Positions 47,884 to 60,000 of a stretch of DNA of 64,000 nt are shown here, piece by piece (the stretch's first letter is position 1; each line of letters opens with the position of its first letter). Under the pieces are notes generated by a model. It saw only the letters and a program-made list of their open reading frames with translations. It made no database searches and was not told where the DNA came from. The DNA lies in NCBI GenBank assembly GCA_003254925.1, contig QANZ01044514.1:53294-117293 (forward strand), given 5' to 3'. The position numbers and the translations under genes are program-made. Origin of the DNA: Chamaecrista fasciculata. Its lineage: Eukaryota; Streptophyta; Magnoliopsida; Fabales; Fabaceae.

Positions 47884-50800
47884 ACCCAAACCTAAAAGTG
47901 TTAAAGGTTCGATTTTTAACTGACTCAATTGCCATATCCATTAAGGTGCCTTGAAGCTAATGAAGAAATTAGTCATTATTGTCTTCAATAAATATCTTTA
48001 ATCATGTTCAGTTATCCAACAATAAAACCTAAAACTATAATCCAAATTAGAGGTTACTTTGTTGCAATTCTGTTTTCATGAGCATGAGAAATCACAGTTC
48101 TTTGACCATTTTTTTTTAGAATTAACCTCTTTTGAAAATACATTTGACCTATCTTTCCTACAGCCAATAAAAGAAAAATCGATTGTGTGTGAGGGTAGTT
48201 TCTTGTTAGGGTTTCGTGATCAGAAGAATAGGGTTTCTAGGGTTTTTGACAAAAGTAGCCCACTTAATTCTAATTCAAAAAGGTTTAAAAGTTGTAATTG
48301 CGAAGCTTTTGGACATAATCTTGGCCTATATCTGACTTAAACTAAATTAGTATGACTTTTGAATCTTTGAAATAGGACTTGACAAATGCCTTGCCTAGTA
48401 AATTCAAATATATAGGTATGCTTTGTTACATTCTAGACTAAAAAACCCTGTTACCTGCAATTCTGCTCTTGACCTACAATACTTTCTCAATATGAACTCA
48501 TCATGAAATATGTAGAACGATTCCGGATCATGATGCGAGGATCGAGATAACTATATATATACATAAACAATTTAAAATAGTTAGATAGCAAGTCAATAAG
48601 TTTTTTTTGAAAAATTAGAGTTTCCTAATAAATGTGTTTTCAAGGGGAGAAGGAAAACTAATGTTTATAGAAAAGAAGACAGAGTAAAATTATTAGACAA
48701 AAAAAAATAAATAAATAAAAAGAAGAGTCAAATTAATGTAAAATTATATAATTTACCATAAGTTCATCTTTAGGCCCAATAAACTTCCATATGAGTCAAA
48801 GTTATAATAGATTATTATTTTTTGCTTGATAAATTACAATTTTTAACTTTTTTTTATAAATTTTTTATAATTTATTTATATACAACTTGGAGACATTGAT
48901 GATTTGAAAGTGTCAAAAGTTATATATTATTATAAAGATATATTAAATATTTATATTTTTTAATATCTTTATATTTTTAAATAGTGATTGTCTTGTAGAA
49001 CCTACGTAAAGTTTTTCTTAAGTACAACTGTACAAGTACTCATCTTGTGAGATATAAGGTAGATACTAGATACTCATCTTGACAAAACAAATTATAAAAT
49101 ACGAGGATTAATGTTAAAATTTTAAAATATATTCAACGAAAAGATAATTGTTTTATGGAGATTTGATTTATATATATATACACACACAAATATGAGTAAT
49201 TGATATTGATATATTTAAAAATATATAATGATTTTAAACATGAAGCCTCATAAATAAGTAAAAGTGTAGATAACATGAATGAAATGAATATGATGAGGAC
49301 TGAGGAGTAATAGTGAAAGCGCGTGAGGGCGCGTGAAAGTAAAGGCAAGAGAAGTGAAGTGAGAAAGAAAAGGCCCACAACTGTAAAGCAAAATCATGAA
49401 AGACAAAGTAACAGAAAAGGACTGCCTCGCCCTCATCATCACTATACAAACAAAGGAATCCTAAGGCTGGCTACGCTATTTCATTTTTCTCTTATATTAT
49501 TTATTTATTTTTGGGCCTAACCTACATATTATTGTAAAAATAAAAATAAATAAAAGATCATGTACATTTTACTTTTTGGATCAAAATAAATAGGTTTGGT
49601 ACAAGAATTTATTTTATAAAATTGGTCAAAAACTCTTTTTGATCCCTGAATTATAAGGTGAATTTATTTTGGTCCATAAATTGTTTTTCGTTCCATTTTA
49701 ATCTTTGAAGTTTTTTACTTATTCAACTATTAGTTCTAATTACGCTTTTGTCAGATTTTTGTCGTTATCTTTACCCTTTATATTTGACCTAAACAATTTC
49801 CATCTCATATATATATAAGAATAAGAAATAAAAATTTGGATCTCTTATAACACATTATAGGTGAAGTGTTGAGAGAGAAATGAACATCTAGAAAGAAAAA
49901 GTGTCAATGAAACCCACAACTCTAATATTTTCTGTCTCTTGATATTTCTTTCTCTCTCAACACTTTATCTATAGTGCGTTATAGAAGATCCATGTCCTCC
50001 AAAATAATCATTAGCTAACGCTGAATATAGTGGAGAGGATCCATCAATCTCAAACTCTTAATGAATAATTTAGGTGTATATATATATTATGTAGTGACAG
50101 TGTTAGTGCTTATATATATTATTTAAGGATGAAAGGAGTAGAATATAATGTATCTCCTGGACTCTAAAAAAAACAAATCATTTTGTTGATTTCAAGCTTT
50201 TTTTTTTTACGTATATTAGTATCTTAGAATAATATATACTTCAGTTTTTCTTTTCTTTAAGAAAATTAGAACAGAGGTGAATTATATAATGTGAAAATAA
50301 GAAAAATGAAGGGGGTGGGATACTGTACCAAGAGTAGTACGGTGTACGACATAGGGGTAGTATGTCGTTCTGAAACTGAAACAGGAAATATAGCCGTTGC
50401 GCAGTGCAGATTAGACTTTTTAAGAGATTAGAAAGTGAGTGAGTGAGTGGATGGTACTGTCGTTTGTCCTCATTGCTGCTGTACGTCAATGTCGTTTTCT
50501 TGCTTTCATACATCTCTTGTATTCTTAGCTTCTTGCTTCTACTTCTACGCCATCATGCCTTTGAATTGAATTGAAACCATAATGTTACTTGACGTGTTGT
50601 GACCAAAAACATGTGGTTTATAACTGATAATCCTAACACTACCTAAGGCTCTATTTGGTCATTTCAAAGAGAATTAAAACACAAGGAATAGAGGGTTAAT
50701 TACTTCATTTATATCTATTAGTATATATGTATTGATCCAATATGATGTAGCATTTATATTTTAAAAATATTATGAATCAATCATATTGTTTATAAAATGT

Positions 50801-51480
50801 AAATTTTATAACTAAAAAATATGTTTACGTGTTCCACTACCTCTCATCTCAGTACGATCACTCCATGCGACACACCTATATCATAATTCTTCTACCATAA
50901 AATATCTTTACACATTCTCAATCTTACTCATTTTCTCATATCAGAACACTTAACTGACTTACTCATCAAAAAGACTATAGAGAACTCAACTTCATCGTTA
51001 GTGCCTCTTAAAATTCCCATCAACTTTTCACGAATCTTCACCATCTTTTTGAGAAACCTATGTAACTATTGAACAAGATGGGCCATACGTACTAGGTCAT
51101 GACTTCTCTCCCTAGAATTTAAAAAATTAAAAAAAATCCCAACAACCAAAATTGCCCATCACCAATCTAAACCGCCGAAATTTTTTTTTTTTGAAGTACC
51201 TGAGTTTTCATTTTGATAAAAAAAAAAACTAAGCGAGTGTAATTTTTAAAATTCAAACTCATTCTCCTTTTTGCGGAGATAAAAATGTCACTATATTTTG
51301 AAACGACTTCAAGTCAATTCTACCAAACAAGTAACACTGCTAAATATGTTATGATATTTTTAAAAATACTTTTAGTAAACCAATCAAGTCCTTGATATCC
51401 TCAAAGAATCACGTTAGTGAATGTGATTCTCAGAACTAAAAATTTTATTCATATGCCAAACTCATTTTAAATTAAAGTAT
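47884..51480. other. intergenic DNA without a supported gene
   Basis: Short frames at 48059-48340 and 49133-49520 lack family resemblance and codon structure. A hairpin lies at 49838-50000. The rest is AT-rich. Confidence 0.5.
49838..50000. repeat. imperfect hairpin, about 60-bp arms
   Basis: The left arm ATCTCTTATAACACATTATA...AAGTGTTGAGAGAGAAA is inverted at the right (TTTCTCTCTCAACACTTTAT...TAGTGCGTTATAGAAGAT). It is probably part of a foldback element that begins at about 49625 with GATCCCTGAATTATAAGG. Confidence 0.55.
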
Positions 51481-52208
51481 GATGAAAACAGTGACGAAAT
51501 AAAGCAATGAAAATTGAAATGGAACCAAGCCACAGAGTCGTATAATCTTGCTCAAAAGAATAGATATAAACGTCCAAAATCTGCAGGAATCTGTCACTGT
51601 ACCTGCACCTGATCTAACAGGAATATACTTGCTTTATGTTCAATCATTTCGACCTAAATTCTGATCTCCATGGTCTTTTCAGATTTGCAATTCATTGCTG
51701 CATGCAAATGATGCAAGCAAGCAAGCAAGATCAATAACTAAGGAACTAAACTGCCAAAGAACAGATACCTCATATACCAATCATCAAGAATGAAACGAAC
51801 AAGAACAAACAGGGGCATTCTGAATTTTACTAGCCAAAAATCCACCCTAGCCAAATACAACACAGCACGAAAAAGAGTTTTCATGAGAAAAGAACAAGAA
51901 CATCTATGGTAACTTCTCTTTTTCCCCTCCAAAGTTTTACTCTTTGATTTCCAGAATCGTAAATTCATAGAAGTAGAAGACCGTCCATAAGCAGAATGAG
52001 ACAGATATATGACTATCATATTTATATATTGATACAAGATCCGAGATAAGGCTTCAGGAGAAGAAAATTAACAAGAAACTGCAAGCTATGCAGAATAAAA
52101 GTCCAATTGCTCAGACATTAATTCCTCCAAATTTTCCTTTCAAATTGACAGTTAATAGAATACATTTTTGCACTATGGTTATGTGAGGCCAAAGAGTTTC
52201 GACCATCA
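51481..52208 (-). other. downstream region and probable 3'UTR of the E2 gene
   Basis: Less AT-rich, non-coding. The part from about 52065 is duplicated at 59790-60000. The 3' end of the transcript is not defined. Confidence 0.4.
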
Positions 52209-55200
52209 TCAGGCACCGCTAGCATATAACCGGGTCCATTCCTTTGCTGCAGATTCCAGAGCAACATAGTTAACAAGAGAGGATACATTAAACATGTTAT
52301 AACATCACCATCAACTGATTTTGAAATTATCATATGGAGATACTATACCAGTTTCAACAGCCTCGGCCTCATTTGTTTTCCAATGCTTCGCAATGTTCTC
52401 AGAAAGCGGATCGTCTGGGTTTGGTGCACTAAGAAGTGCTTGAATGCTGATAGAATAATGCCAACAAAGTCAGTGTCAGTTCACATTTTTCTTTTCACTG
52501 AAGAGCAGGTTACTTGAATATTTTCCATTAGATCAGCCCACAAAATTTTCTCCAAGTTAAGGAGTTCAGTTTGGCTATGCCAAGGGAGAGGGAATGCTCC
52601 GGTGAACACAACTACCATGCAGATGAACACATAGAAGTTGAGCCAGAATTTAACAACCCTTTGTAGTTGATTCACTCTTCCAATTTTTTTTTTGACACTA
52701 AAAAAAAAACAGAAGTAAAAGAACCCCACTTCTATTCAATAGATCTTTAATTTAAACAACCAAAGGTAAACAAACTTCCGAACCCACAACATGATAACAC
52801 AAACCTTTAGTTAAATAATGCTCTTGATCTAAGTTACATATCTATGGGCATGCATATCTCTTTTTTCTCTATATAACTATCACATCATCTTTCTTCCAAA
52901 AATAAGTAGGCTTGGACAAGAGATTGAAATTCGTGATACCTCAAAAGAACAGTGCGTATCTGAAGAGCAGGACTCCACTTATCTTTCAAAATATCAAGAC
53001 ATATCCTACCAAGCTGCATTAAACTTGAATTTGTAAGAAACAGGGTTACCACTGAGTACTGAAGTAAAAGATATGAGAAAGGGTAAACAGTGCACCTTAT
53101 CAATATTTGGATGATATATTTTTGTCAGAAACCTAACCTGCCAAAAGCAATGCACAATTTGATCAGGAAACAGTGGAGAGGCATGATATCCCAAGTGTGA
53201 CTTTTAAGTTTTCATTAGCCAAAAATCCTCATGAGAAAACTGCAGAGTCACATGATTTGATGTAGAAGCAGAACAGATATAATAATTGTAATGCTCCTTC
53301 AACATCTCGAGGGGAGAGAAAAGACCCAAGAGAACCTAGAGCAATTCAAACCACAAGATGCACAGGAGTGCTGTAGGTGCACCATTTTCTGAAGTCTAAA
53401 CCTTGAAATTAGCAGTGGCCTCATTATGCCTTTTAGTACAACAATTCTACATTTAAAAGAAATCCCAAAGACCTCGGGATACTATAGCAGATCACATAAG
53501 AATGTTGAATATGACAACAAATCAACTTCTAAGTTTCAAAGGAAGTGGAGAAGATGCCATATATTAAACAGTTATACGTTCGGGTTAATTAGTTCCATCA
53601 ATGGGAGGCAAAGATAGTTTGATCAGCAGCAGTTTTTCACTTCTTTGAAATCTAATTCCATGAAACTAAGAAAAACCTAGTGAATCATCAGAATTAAAGC
53701 GGTAATACAAGAAACATTTATTGAACATCTGAAACCACTTGTAGCGAAAAGAATTAGATAGATAACATCATTTCTTTGAGTAAGAACGTAATATAACACT
53801 GCAAGAATACCACAGTGAATAGAAATGATTAAATTACTAGATAAAAAATAATATACCTTGGGAGCAGCCATTGGATATTCTTCTGGCAAAAATAGTTCTA
53901 ACTTAAACACCCCTCCTAATAATACAAGCAAAAACATAATTGGTTAAATGTAAAACTAAGAAGAATGAAAGGGGGGGGGGGGGGGGGGGGGGGNGGGGGG
54001 GGGGGGGGGGTCACAAATTAATAAAACCACCAACCCATCATATTAAAAGACATACAGACAGCAAATTCTTGCGCTTGCTAAAAGCAGCGAATTCTTTCCC
54101 CTCCTTACTTCCAATCAAGTATTCTAATCTTCAACACAAATAAGCAACAACTAGGCAAGCAAAAAAGATGCACTTGAAGATGTTAAAACTTGAAAGGTTA
54201 AACCAATAAAATGGTCTTTTTTAACTTTGAAGTTTCAAATTAGTCCTATAAGTTTCAATAGTATAAAAGTAGTTAAGTTTCACAACCATTTCACAGAAAT
54301 GCTTTTAAATTCTGACTTAACTTTTTCAAATTCTGACTTAACTTTTAACTAACGCCATTATAATAGAGATGAGCTGGCATATCACATGTATATATTTTAT
54401 TTTTTACATTGCTAACTTGGAATTGATGTGAAAGGGACACCAGATTTATCTTAAAAAATTCCCAATTTATCGATAATATTTCACCAGCTCCTTTTCAATG
54501 AAAAGAACAGTTTATAATAACTAGTAAGCAACTAAGCATATCCTTCTCTCTCATCTCAATAATTGTACACCATGGAAGACGAGGCGTCTTCATCATTGAC
54601 CACACATCATCCATTACCGCCAATCTCAATGCTTGCCCCCATGCCCTTGGATTCCAAATCCTTCATTTATCTCCCCACAAAGTCACTGACCATATTCATG
54701 TTACCCTCAAGACTTGTCGTCAGGAAATTGTAATATCCTTACGTCGCATTCTTGATTTCAAGAGTCACCATATTTTAGAAGAGAGGATGATAAATTTTAG
54801 TTTGTATAGTTTTGTTTTAATATTTATTAAGAGTTTGAGGCAAACCAATTCCAAGAAGAAGACATGCCAACAAAATGTTCCAGTATTCCACCTCAACACT
54901 CGAATCACATGCAAACAAAACCACCAGAAAATTGTCTATATAGTTTCATTTTAACATGCAGTACAAGAATGAAAACTTCACATTACAAAGGGAAAGTACA
55001 TAGGTGTTTTGCCAGGATAATTTCTGATATAGATCTGATAATAAAACGTAATTATCATATAGTAGTAGTGCCCAAAAGACCCATATCATATAGAAATGTA
55101 TTCCATATTTATATTATAGATAAATCTATTGCCTCGGCCATAGACAAAGGTGTAAGGCATATAGTTGGGAGTATGTTACTACCTACCTTCATAAGGTGAC

Positions 55201-55944
55201 TGTGTTGGACCAAGGATCATCACATTGAAATATCTCATATTTTCTTCTGACGGTGAAGCACTAATTCCTGGTGCTGCATGAGCAAATCGCATTGTTAAAA
55301 AATTGAAGCCACAAGTAAACCTCAAGCTTTAAAACCTTTAATCAAATATTGTATAAAATTTGATTTTACAAGTATAAACCCATAAGATACGCACTAACCC
55401 CTTTAACAAAAAAGAGAGATTCTACAGCACTAATTCAGTAGGGGAATTCATATTACGCCAGTAGATAGAAACAGGAACTAAGAATAAGCAGTTACCTGGC
55501 TCACTGAGAAGACGTTGTGTTTCCTGTCGAAATCAACGAACAGGAGTGACTAAATCATTCAGCATATATAAAAACCAAAGTAAAACTCAACATGGAAACG
55601 GAGACAACAAACGTAAACTCAATTCCCAATTAAGCATATAAATTTGTTTTTTTTTTTAACTCTCTAACTATCAGTAAATCGAAACCATGTTCTTCATTAC
55701 ACACGCGCTGAAAATCACCCAAACTGAATTACGCAGATCATCATTGAAACTGGTTTTTCAGTACAGTGAAATTCACAAATCGACAAACCCAGGAACCTAG
55801 ACAGCGTTTCAAATTGCTTTTCAAGTCTTTCATTTTCCCATCAACCAAACCAAACAAATCGATCAGACAAATGTAAATGGGGATCTCAAGAAGAAAATTG
55901 TTACGGACCTTGATGATTCTTCGAGGGAGATTGCTATTGGCCAT
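52209..55944 (-). CDS. UBC36: ubiquitin-conjugating enzyme E2, UBC35/UBC36 (Ubc13) type
   Basis: Minus-strand exons: 55909-55944, 55496-55523, 55187-55273, 53857-53915, 53096-53137, 52940-53013, 52349-52446, 52209-52246. They sum to 462 nt, 153 codons plus TGA. The protein starts [20 protein letters not shown] and ends [10 protein letters not shown]. The complete UBC fold is present: HPN motif at residues 79-81 and the catalytic cysteine at 89 ([17 protein letters not shown]). This is the Ubc13 class, which pairs with UEV1/MMZ variants to build Lys63-linked chains in DNA-damage tolerance, iron response and immunity signalling. The first donor is AAG|GTCCGT, a weaker but valid GT site. Whether it is UBC35 or UBC36 cannot be told; plants often have one or two near-identical copies. 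Intron 3 holds a 40-base G-run. Confidence 0.9.
53971..54010. repeat. 40-base G homopolymer with one N
   Basis: G occupies all positions except N at 53994, inside intron 3 of the E2 gene. The true length is uncertain. On the sense strand it is a C-run. Confidence 0.85.
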
Positions 55945-56040
55945 TATCGAGGTCGATTGCAAATCACGCAATAGGGTTTTGAAAGAGAGAAGGGCCTTTC
56001 TCTCACTAGAACAAGCGAAGTTAATTTCCAAAAGCGACGT

Positions 56041-56047
56041 TTTTATA
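56041..56047 (-). promoter_or_regulatory. TATA box of the E2 gene
   Basis: The minus strand reads GTATAAAAACG about 100 bases upstream of the start codon at 55944, leaving a 5'UTR of roughly 60-70 bases. Confidence 0.5.
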
Positions 56048-56461
56048 CTATCGTTTCAACATTGCAGCCGATAACAAAAATAAAAGTGGAAGGTAAAAAT
56101 ACTAATTTTATATCAACTATCAATTTCATTCTTAACAATAGATTTTATCTTATTTTTTAATATGAGTTAGAATTTGAGTTTTTTTATTAATTTTACATTA
56201 TGTATTATTAGTCACGTAAATTCTGTCATTAATATTTGACTAAAATAAAAGAAAATAATAAAATTAACTAAAATGTGAAACACTGAAACATTGTGGATGA
56301 AATTGACAGCAAAAAAAATTTGGGGACAAAATTGACGATTGATAAAAAGTTTAGAGAGGAAATTAGTACTTTCACCAAGATAAACTTTATCTTATATCCT
56401 AGTGGCTTAAAAATATAGAAGTATATAAAAGATAAAAATATACTTAGATCTGGTCAGTTTT

Positions 56462-56522
56462 AAGTTGGGAGCATAACTTTTTTATTTTTTTTTTTTTGAG
56501 AGAAGTTGGGAGCATAACTTTT
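56462..56522 (-). repeat. micro-insertion: CTCTC plus A13 (minus strand), 20-bp direct repeats
   Basis: AAGTTGGGAGCATAACTTTT at 56462-56481 and 56503-56522 is identical over 20 bases. The 21-nt insert is TTA, a T-run, then GAGAG. Confidence 0.75.
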
Positions 56523-56611
56523 AAAGGTTAACAAACAAATTTTTAAATTTTTAATTTCAATTATTTGAAATATATGAGTTTTAAAAATTGATTGATAGAT
56601 CCTTCAATTTT

Positions 56612-56760
56612 CAAATAACTTGACACACAATTTCCCAACTTTCAACCTTAATGACCAACACTCTCAAATAACTTCAGTTTTTTTAGAATAACTTGACACA
56701 CAATTTCCCAACTTTCAACCTTAATGACCAACACTCTCAAATAACTTCATTTTTTTTAGA
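56612..56760. repeat. tandem duplication, 73-base unit
   Basis: The unit with ACTTGACACACAATTTCCC and CCAACACTCTCAAATAACTT occurs twice (56618 and 56691 mark equal positions). Each copy ends in a T-run followed by AGAA. Confidence 0.8.
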
Positions 56761-57542
56761 AGTTATGATTCCTCTATCAACTTTTAAAATTTAGAGGTCT
56801 TAAATAATAATCTACATCTAAACAAAATAGACATTCTTATTCTTTACTTATTCCTTAGCCAATAAATATTCAAACTATTTTGTTTTCTTCGCTTAATAAA
56901 TATTTGAAGGAGGACAACTATGAATATCATATTTTGCCTATCTTTATTTATTTATTTTTTGTAATTTCAGAATTTTTCTTTCTTTTTTTTCACAAGAACA
57001 AATACAAAAGAAAAACATGTATATTTATTTTATTTTGATGATTTAACATTTTTCTGTCAACTTTATTTTTACATTTTAATTTTTTGGCCAGAAGTTTCAC
57101 ATTTTTATTAAAATAATAAAAAATCTTTAAAAAAAAAGGAAAAAGAAGGAATTCAAAAAGAGCATAAAAGAGCCAAAGGTAAAGAAAATTACAACAAAAA
57201 GGAATGTAGAGGCCCATGAGACTATTTTCCCACCCAGATTGACACATTTTGTTGAACCAGAAAAATAATTGCTGACACATGCTGTCAGATTGTTCTCATC
57301 AATTCATGGAAAATCACTTCTAATTACACAAGGCTACAAAATCATTGTGTTAACTTCACTACTAGTATTTTCCTTCTTCGGCAAAAATACAAGACTCATT
57401 TCTGTGGCAACAGAATAATGTGGAAGGAATCAATTCTCTTCCTTCTTTGGATTGCTTGGCATTCTGATATCACCTTAGACAGCAGCCACCATCTATGAAG
57501 TTGAACCAATTTTGAAATGTTTTGATTCATCATTCATTGTCT

Positions 57543-59032
57543 TCAGATTTGACCCTCTTTTTCTCTGACATTCTGGTCATCATTTCTGGCTTTCTCCAAC
57601 ATCTCTCTCTTGGTTTGAAGGAATTTCACAAGGTTTGGGAGGGAATCATGTGCACAAGCAGTCTTAGTTAGCTTCCCTGCAATATCTGCAGGAGTGGCCT
57701 GAGCTTCTTCCAGAAGCTCTTTAATCTGTTGAAATAGAGTGTGTTGTGAAACTGAAATCCCAAGGTAGTTGAAGGCCAATTGCTCAAAAGCAGAAGGAGT
57801 GCAATATGACATGTGAACTTGCATGTCCATCCTTCCAGGCCTTAATAGAGCTGGGTCAAGCCTGTCCTTGTGGTTTGTTGTGAACACTATAATTCTTTCC
57901 TCCCCACAGCAAGACCATAGGCCATCGATAACGTTCAAAACTCCCGAAAGCGTCACCTGTTGGGAAAATTTAAGCAAAAAAAAAAATGGATGTATGTTAT
58001 GTTACTCTAATTCTAGTGTTTTGGTATATCAAATGGCTCATTATTCATTACTGAATTACTGACCTTGTTGTCACCATTGTTGACTGGTTCATCGTTAGCT
58101 TCTCGGTTCTGCAGCTTAATGGTGCAGTCAATATCCTCCAGCACAAGAATGGAACGGTTGGACATGCTAAGCATCAAAGACTTTAAATCCATGTTGCTAG
58201 AGACAGCAGTGAGATCCAAGTCATAGATATCATAGTTCAGATAATTAGCCATGGCTGCAATCAAGCTAGATTTTCCAGTGCCAGGAGGACCATATAGTAG
58301 ATACCCTCGTTTCCAAGCCTTGCCGGTTCTTTTATAAAACTCCTTCCCTCTCACAAACCTGTCCAAATCCTCCATTAATTCTCTCTTAAGCTCTGCATCC
58401 ATTGCCAAAGTCTTGAAGGTCATTGGGTGATCAAAGTTGACAGAATATCCATTCCAGAAATCATGTTTCACTGTGTGCAGCTTAACTGCTCTTATTTCCT
58501 CTTTCAAAGCTTTGGCTCTTTCCATTATGTATGGTAAATATGATTTGAAGATCTTCTCCTTGTGTTTCTTGTGAAAGGTTAGCTCATAGGATCTTGCTTC
58601 GGAACGAACCGAGGCAATCATATCCCAAGGAACATGATTACCATATGAGTCAAGCTGCACACAAACATGTTTCCACCTTACTTGTGCATCTTCATAAACA
58701 TCATCCATTTCTGCATCTCTGTCTACACTGAAAGCTAGCTTCTTGTCATCCTCAGATTTTCCTGTTTTAAGTCTTTGAGCTGAGATGGTGGCTATTGTGG
58801 CCAAATAGGCTTCTGCAGCATCATACACTTGGTTCCTAGACAACCCTTGAAATTCTTCTATCACAAGTGTGAATTGAGAAGACAACTTGTGAGAGATGTT
58901 ATGGAGTTTAGCATTAAAAAAGGTGAAAACTTGTTGTGGGATGAAGTCATTGGCAATGCTTCGAATAAGAACAGCAGAAGCTACAACAGAAGCCAATGCA
59001 GAAAAAACTGCCTTTGCTTTACAATCTGACAT
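57543..59032 (-). CDS. BCS1-like AAA-ATPase (AATP/HSR4 type)
   Basis: Two minus-strand exons, 58064-59032 and 57543-57956, encode 460 residues; the intron is GT..AG. The chosen start at 59032 gives MSDCKAKAVFSALASVVASA, the usual short lead into a membrane anchor (about residues 8-25) in this family. An in-frame ATG at 59125 would add 31 residues and looks less likely. The AAA-associated domain occupies about 25-130. The AAA core has Walker A GPPGTGKS at 248-255, Walker B ILVLEDID at 295-302, sensor-1 TTN near 350, and LDPALLRPGRMD with arginine fingers near 362-365. Plant relatives are mitochondrial outer-membrane or ER-linked ATPases induced by stress, pathogens or senescence. Substrate unknown. 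The length is slightly short of many relatives but all key motifs are intact. Confidence 0.88.
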
Positions 59033-59125
59033 GGTTTTGTTTTGTGAAGTGGCAGAAATAAAATGAAAAGGAAAATTTGATGTTTGGGGAGTGATACTTC
59101 TGTTTGGAAAGTTCACTGATCTCAC

Positions 59126-59789
59126 AAGGATTTTATTAGCAGTGAGAGAGATTAGGCCTTGACCTTTCTTTCTTGTTCACCACGTAATTTTTATTTTTTC
59201 TGTTTTGAAAATTTCAGAATGCCAACCTGTTCAACGGAAATCTACGCGTTAAAGTATTCCTTTGAGATGTGTTATTTTCTCTTTCGAGAAAAAGTTAGCT
59301 TTTTGACCTGAGTGACTCCTTCCTTCCTTGCTTCAAACGAAAACGTGACGCAGTTCATTTTCTTATCATTATTTTTTTTTGCTTTGGTGTCTCTCTAAAC
59401 TCGTATTTTCATTTTAAAATATGAGTGATATATTGTTTTATAAGTATACGCAAATCTTGAGGCGTGATTCATTAAATAATGAAGAGTTATGTCTGATTTG
59501 AATTAGGTTCATCTAAATTATAGAAAAAAGGTGACACTCAGAAAGGGTTGAAAGAGTAAACTTTAAGAATGTAAGATAATAGCAGTTGATATTTTGATTT
59601 TTTTTTTTCTGAGGAAACCTATTATTTGGTCTTTGAATTTACACTGAATCAACTAATCAGTCCCTAAATAATCAAAATACACGATTTAGTTCCTGAAATG
59701 TTTCAATTATCAACTATTTGGTCCTTAGTGACCATTTGGAACCTGAATTTAAACTAATTTTTATACTTTTTTGTCCTTGGATTTGTACT
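59126..59789. other. upstream flank of the AAA-ATPase gene with foldback-type phrases
   Basis: The first 200-300 bases probably hold the promoter. From about 59600 phrases such as TTTGGTCTTTGAATTTACAC and ATTTGGTCCTTAGTGACC recur, as in the foldback elements elsewhere, but no inverse arm is seen before the E2 fragment begins. Confidence 0.4.
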
Positions 59790-60000
59790 AAATTAACAAG
59801 AAACTGTAAGCTATGAAGAATATTAACTCGCAATTGCTCAGACATTAATTCCTCCAAAGTTTCCTTTCAAATTTACAGTTACTAGCACACATTTTTGCAT
59901 TATGGTTACTTGAGGCCAAAGAGTTTCTACCATCATCAGGCACTGGTAGCATATAACCGGGTCCATTCCTTAGCTGCAGATTCCAAAGCAACATAGTTAA
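59790..60000 (-). pseudogene. duplicated 3' end of the E2 (UBC35/36) gene, cut by the Copia element
   Basis: This 211-base block copies 52065-52273 (3'UTR, last exon, acceptor and start of the last intron). The exon copy at 59936-59973 keeps its acceptor and reads [12 protein letters not shown] plus stop, against [12 protein letters not shown] in the intact gene. Retained intron sequence shows that the copy arose from DNA and not from mRNA. The copy stops abruptly after AGTTAA at 60000, exactly where the LTR begins, so the rest of the duplicate may lie beyond the retrotransposon outside the window. Confidence 0.85.

Larger units (their letters stand above)
56050..57540. other. intergenic region between E2 promoter and the AAA-ATPase 3' end
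   Basis: No gene is supported. It contains a micro-insertion (56462-56522) and a 73-base tandem duplication (56612-56760). Confidence 0.5.

Noticed and set aside
48059-48340. 93-codon open frame as a small gene.
   Set aside because: No family resemblance, no splice or promoter context; the frame is open by chance in AT-rich DNA.
49133-49520. Overlapping short frames on both strands as genes.
   Set aside because: Low-complexity hydrophobic text, no motif, competing frames.
57060-57110. TTTTTTGGCCAGAAG between similar TTTNACATTTT sequences.
   Set aside because: The repeats match only 11 of 13 bases in very T-rich DNA; left out of the count.
59033-59125. In-frame ATG at 59125 as start of the AAA-ATPase.
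   Set aside because: It would put 31 unconserved residues before the membrane anchor; the ATG at 59032 fits the family better, though the longer form is possible.
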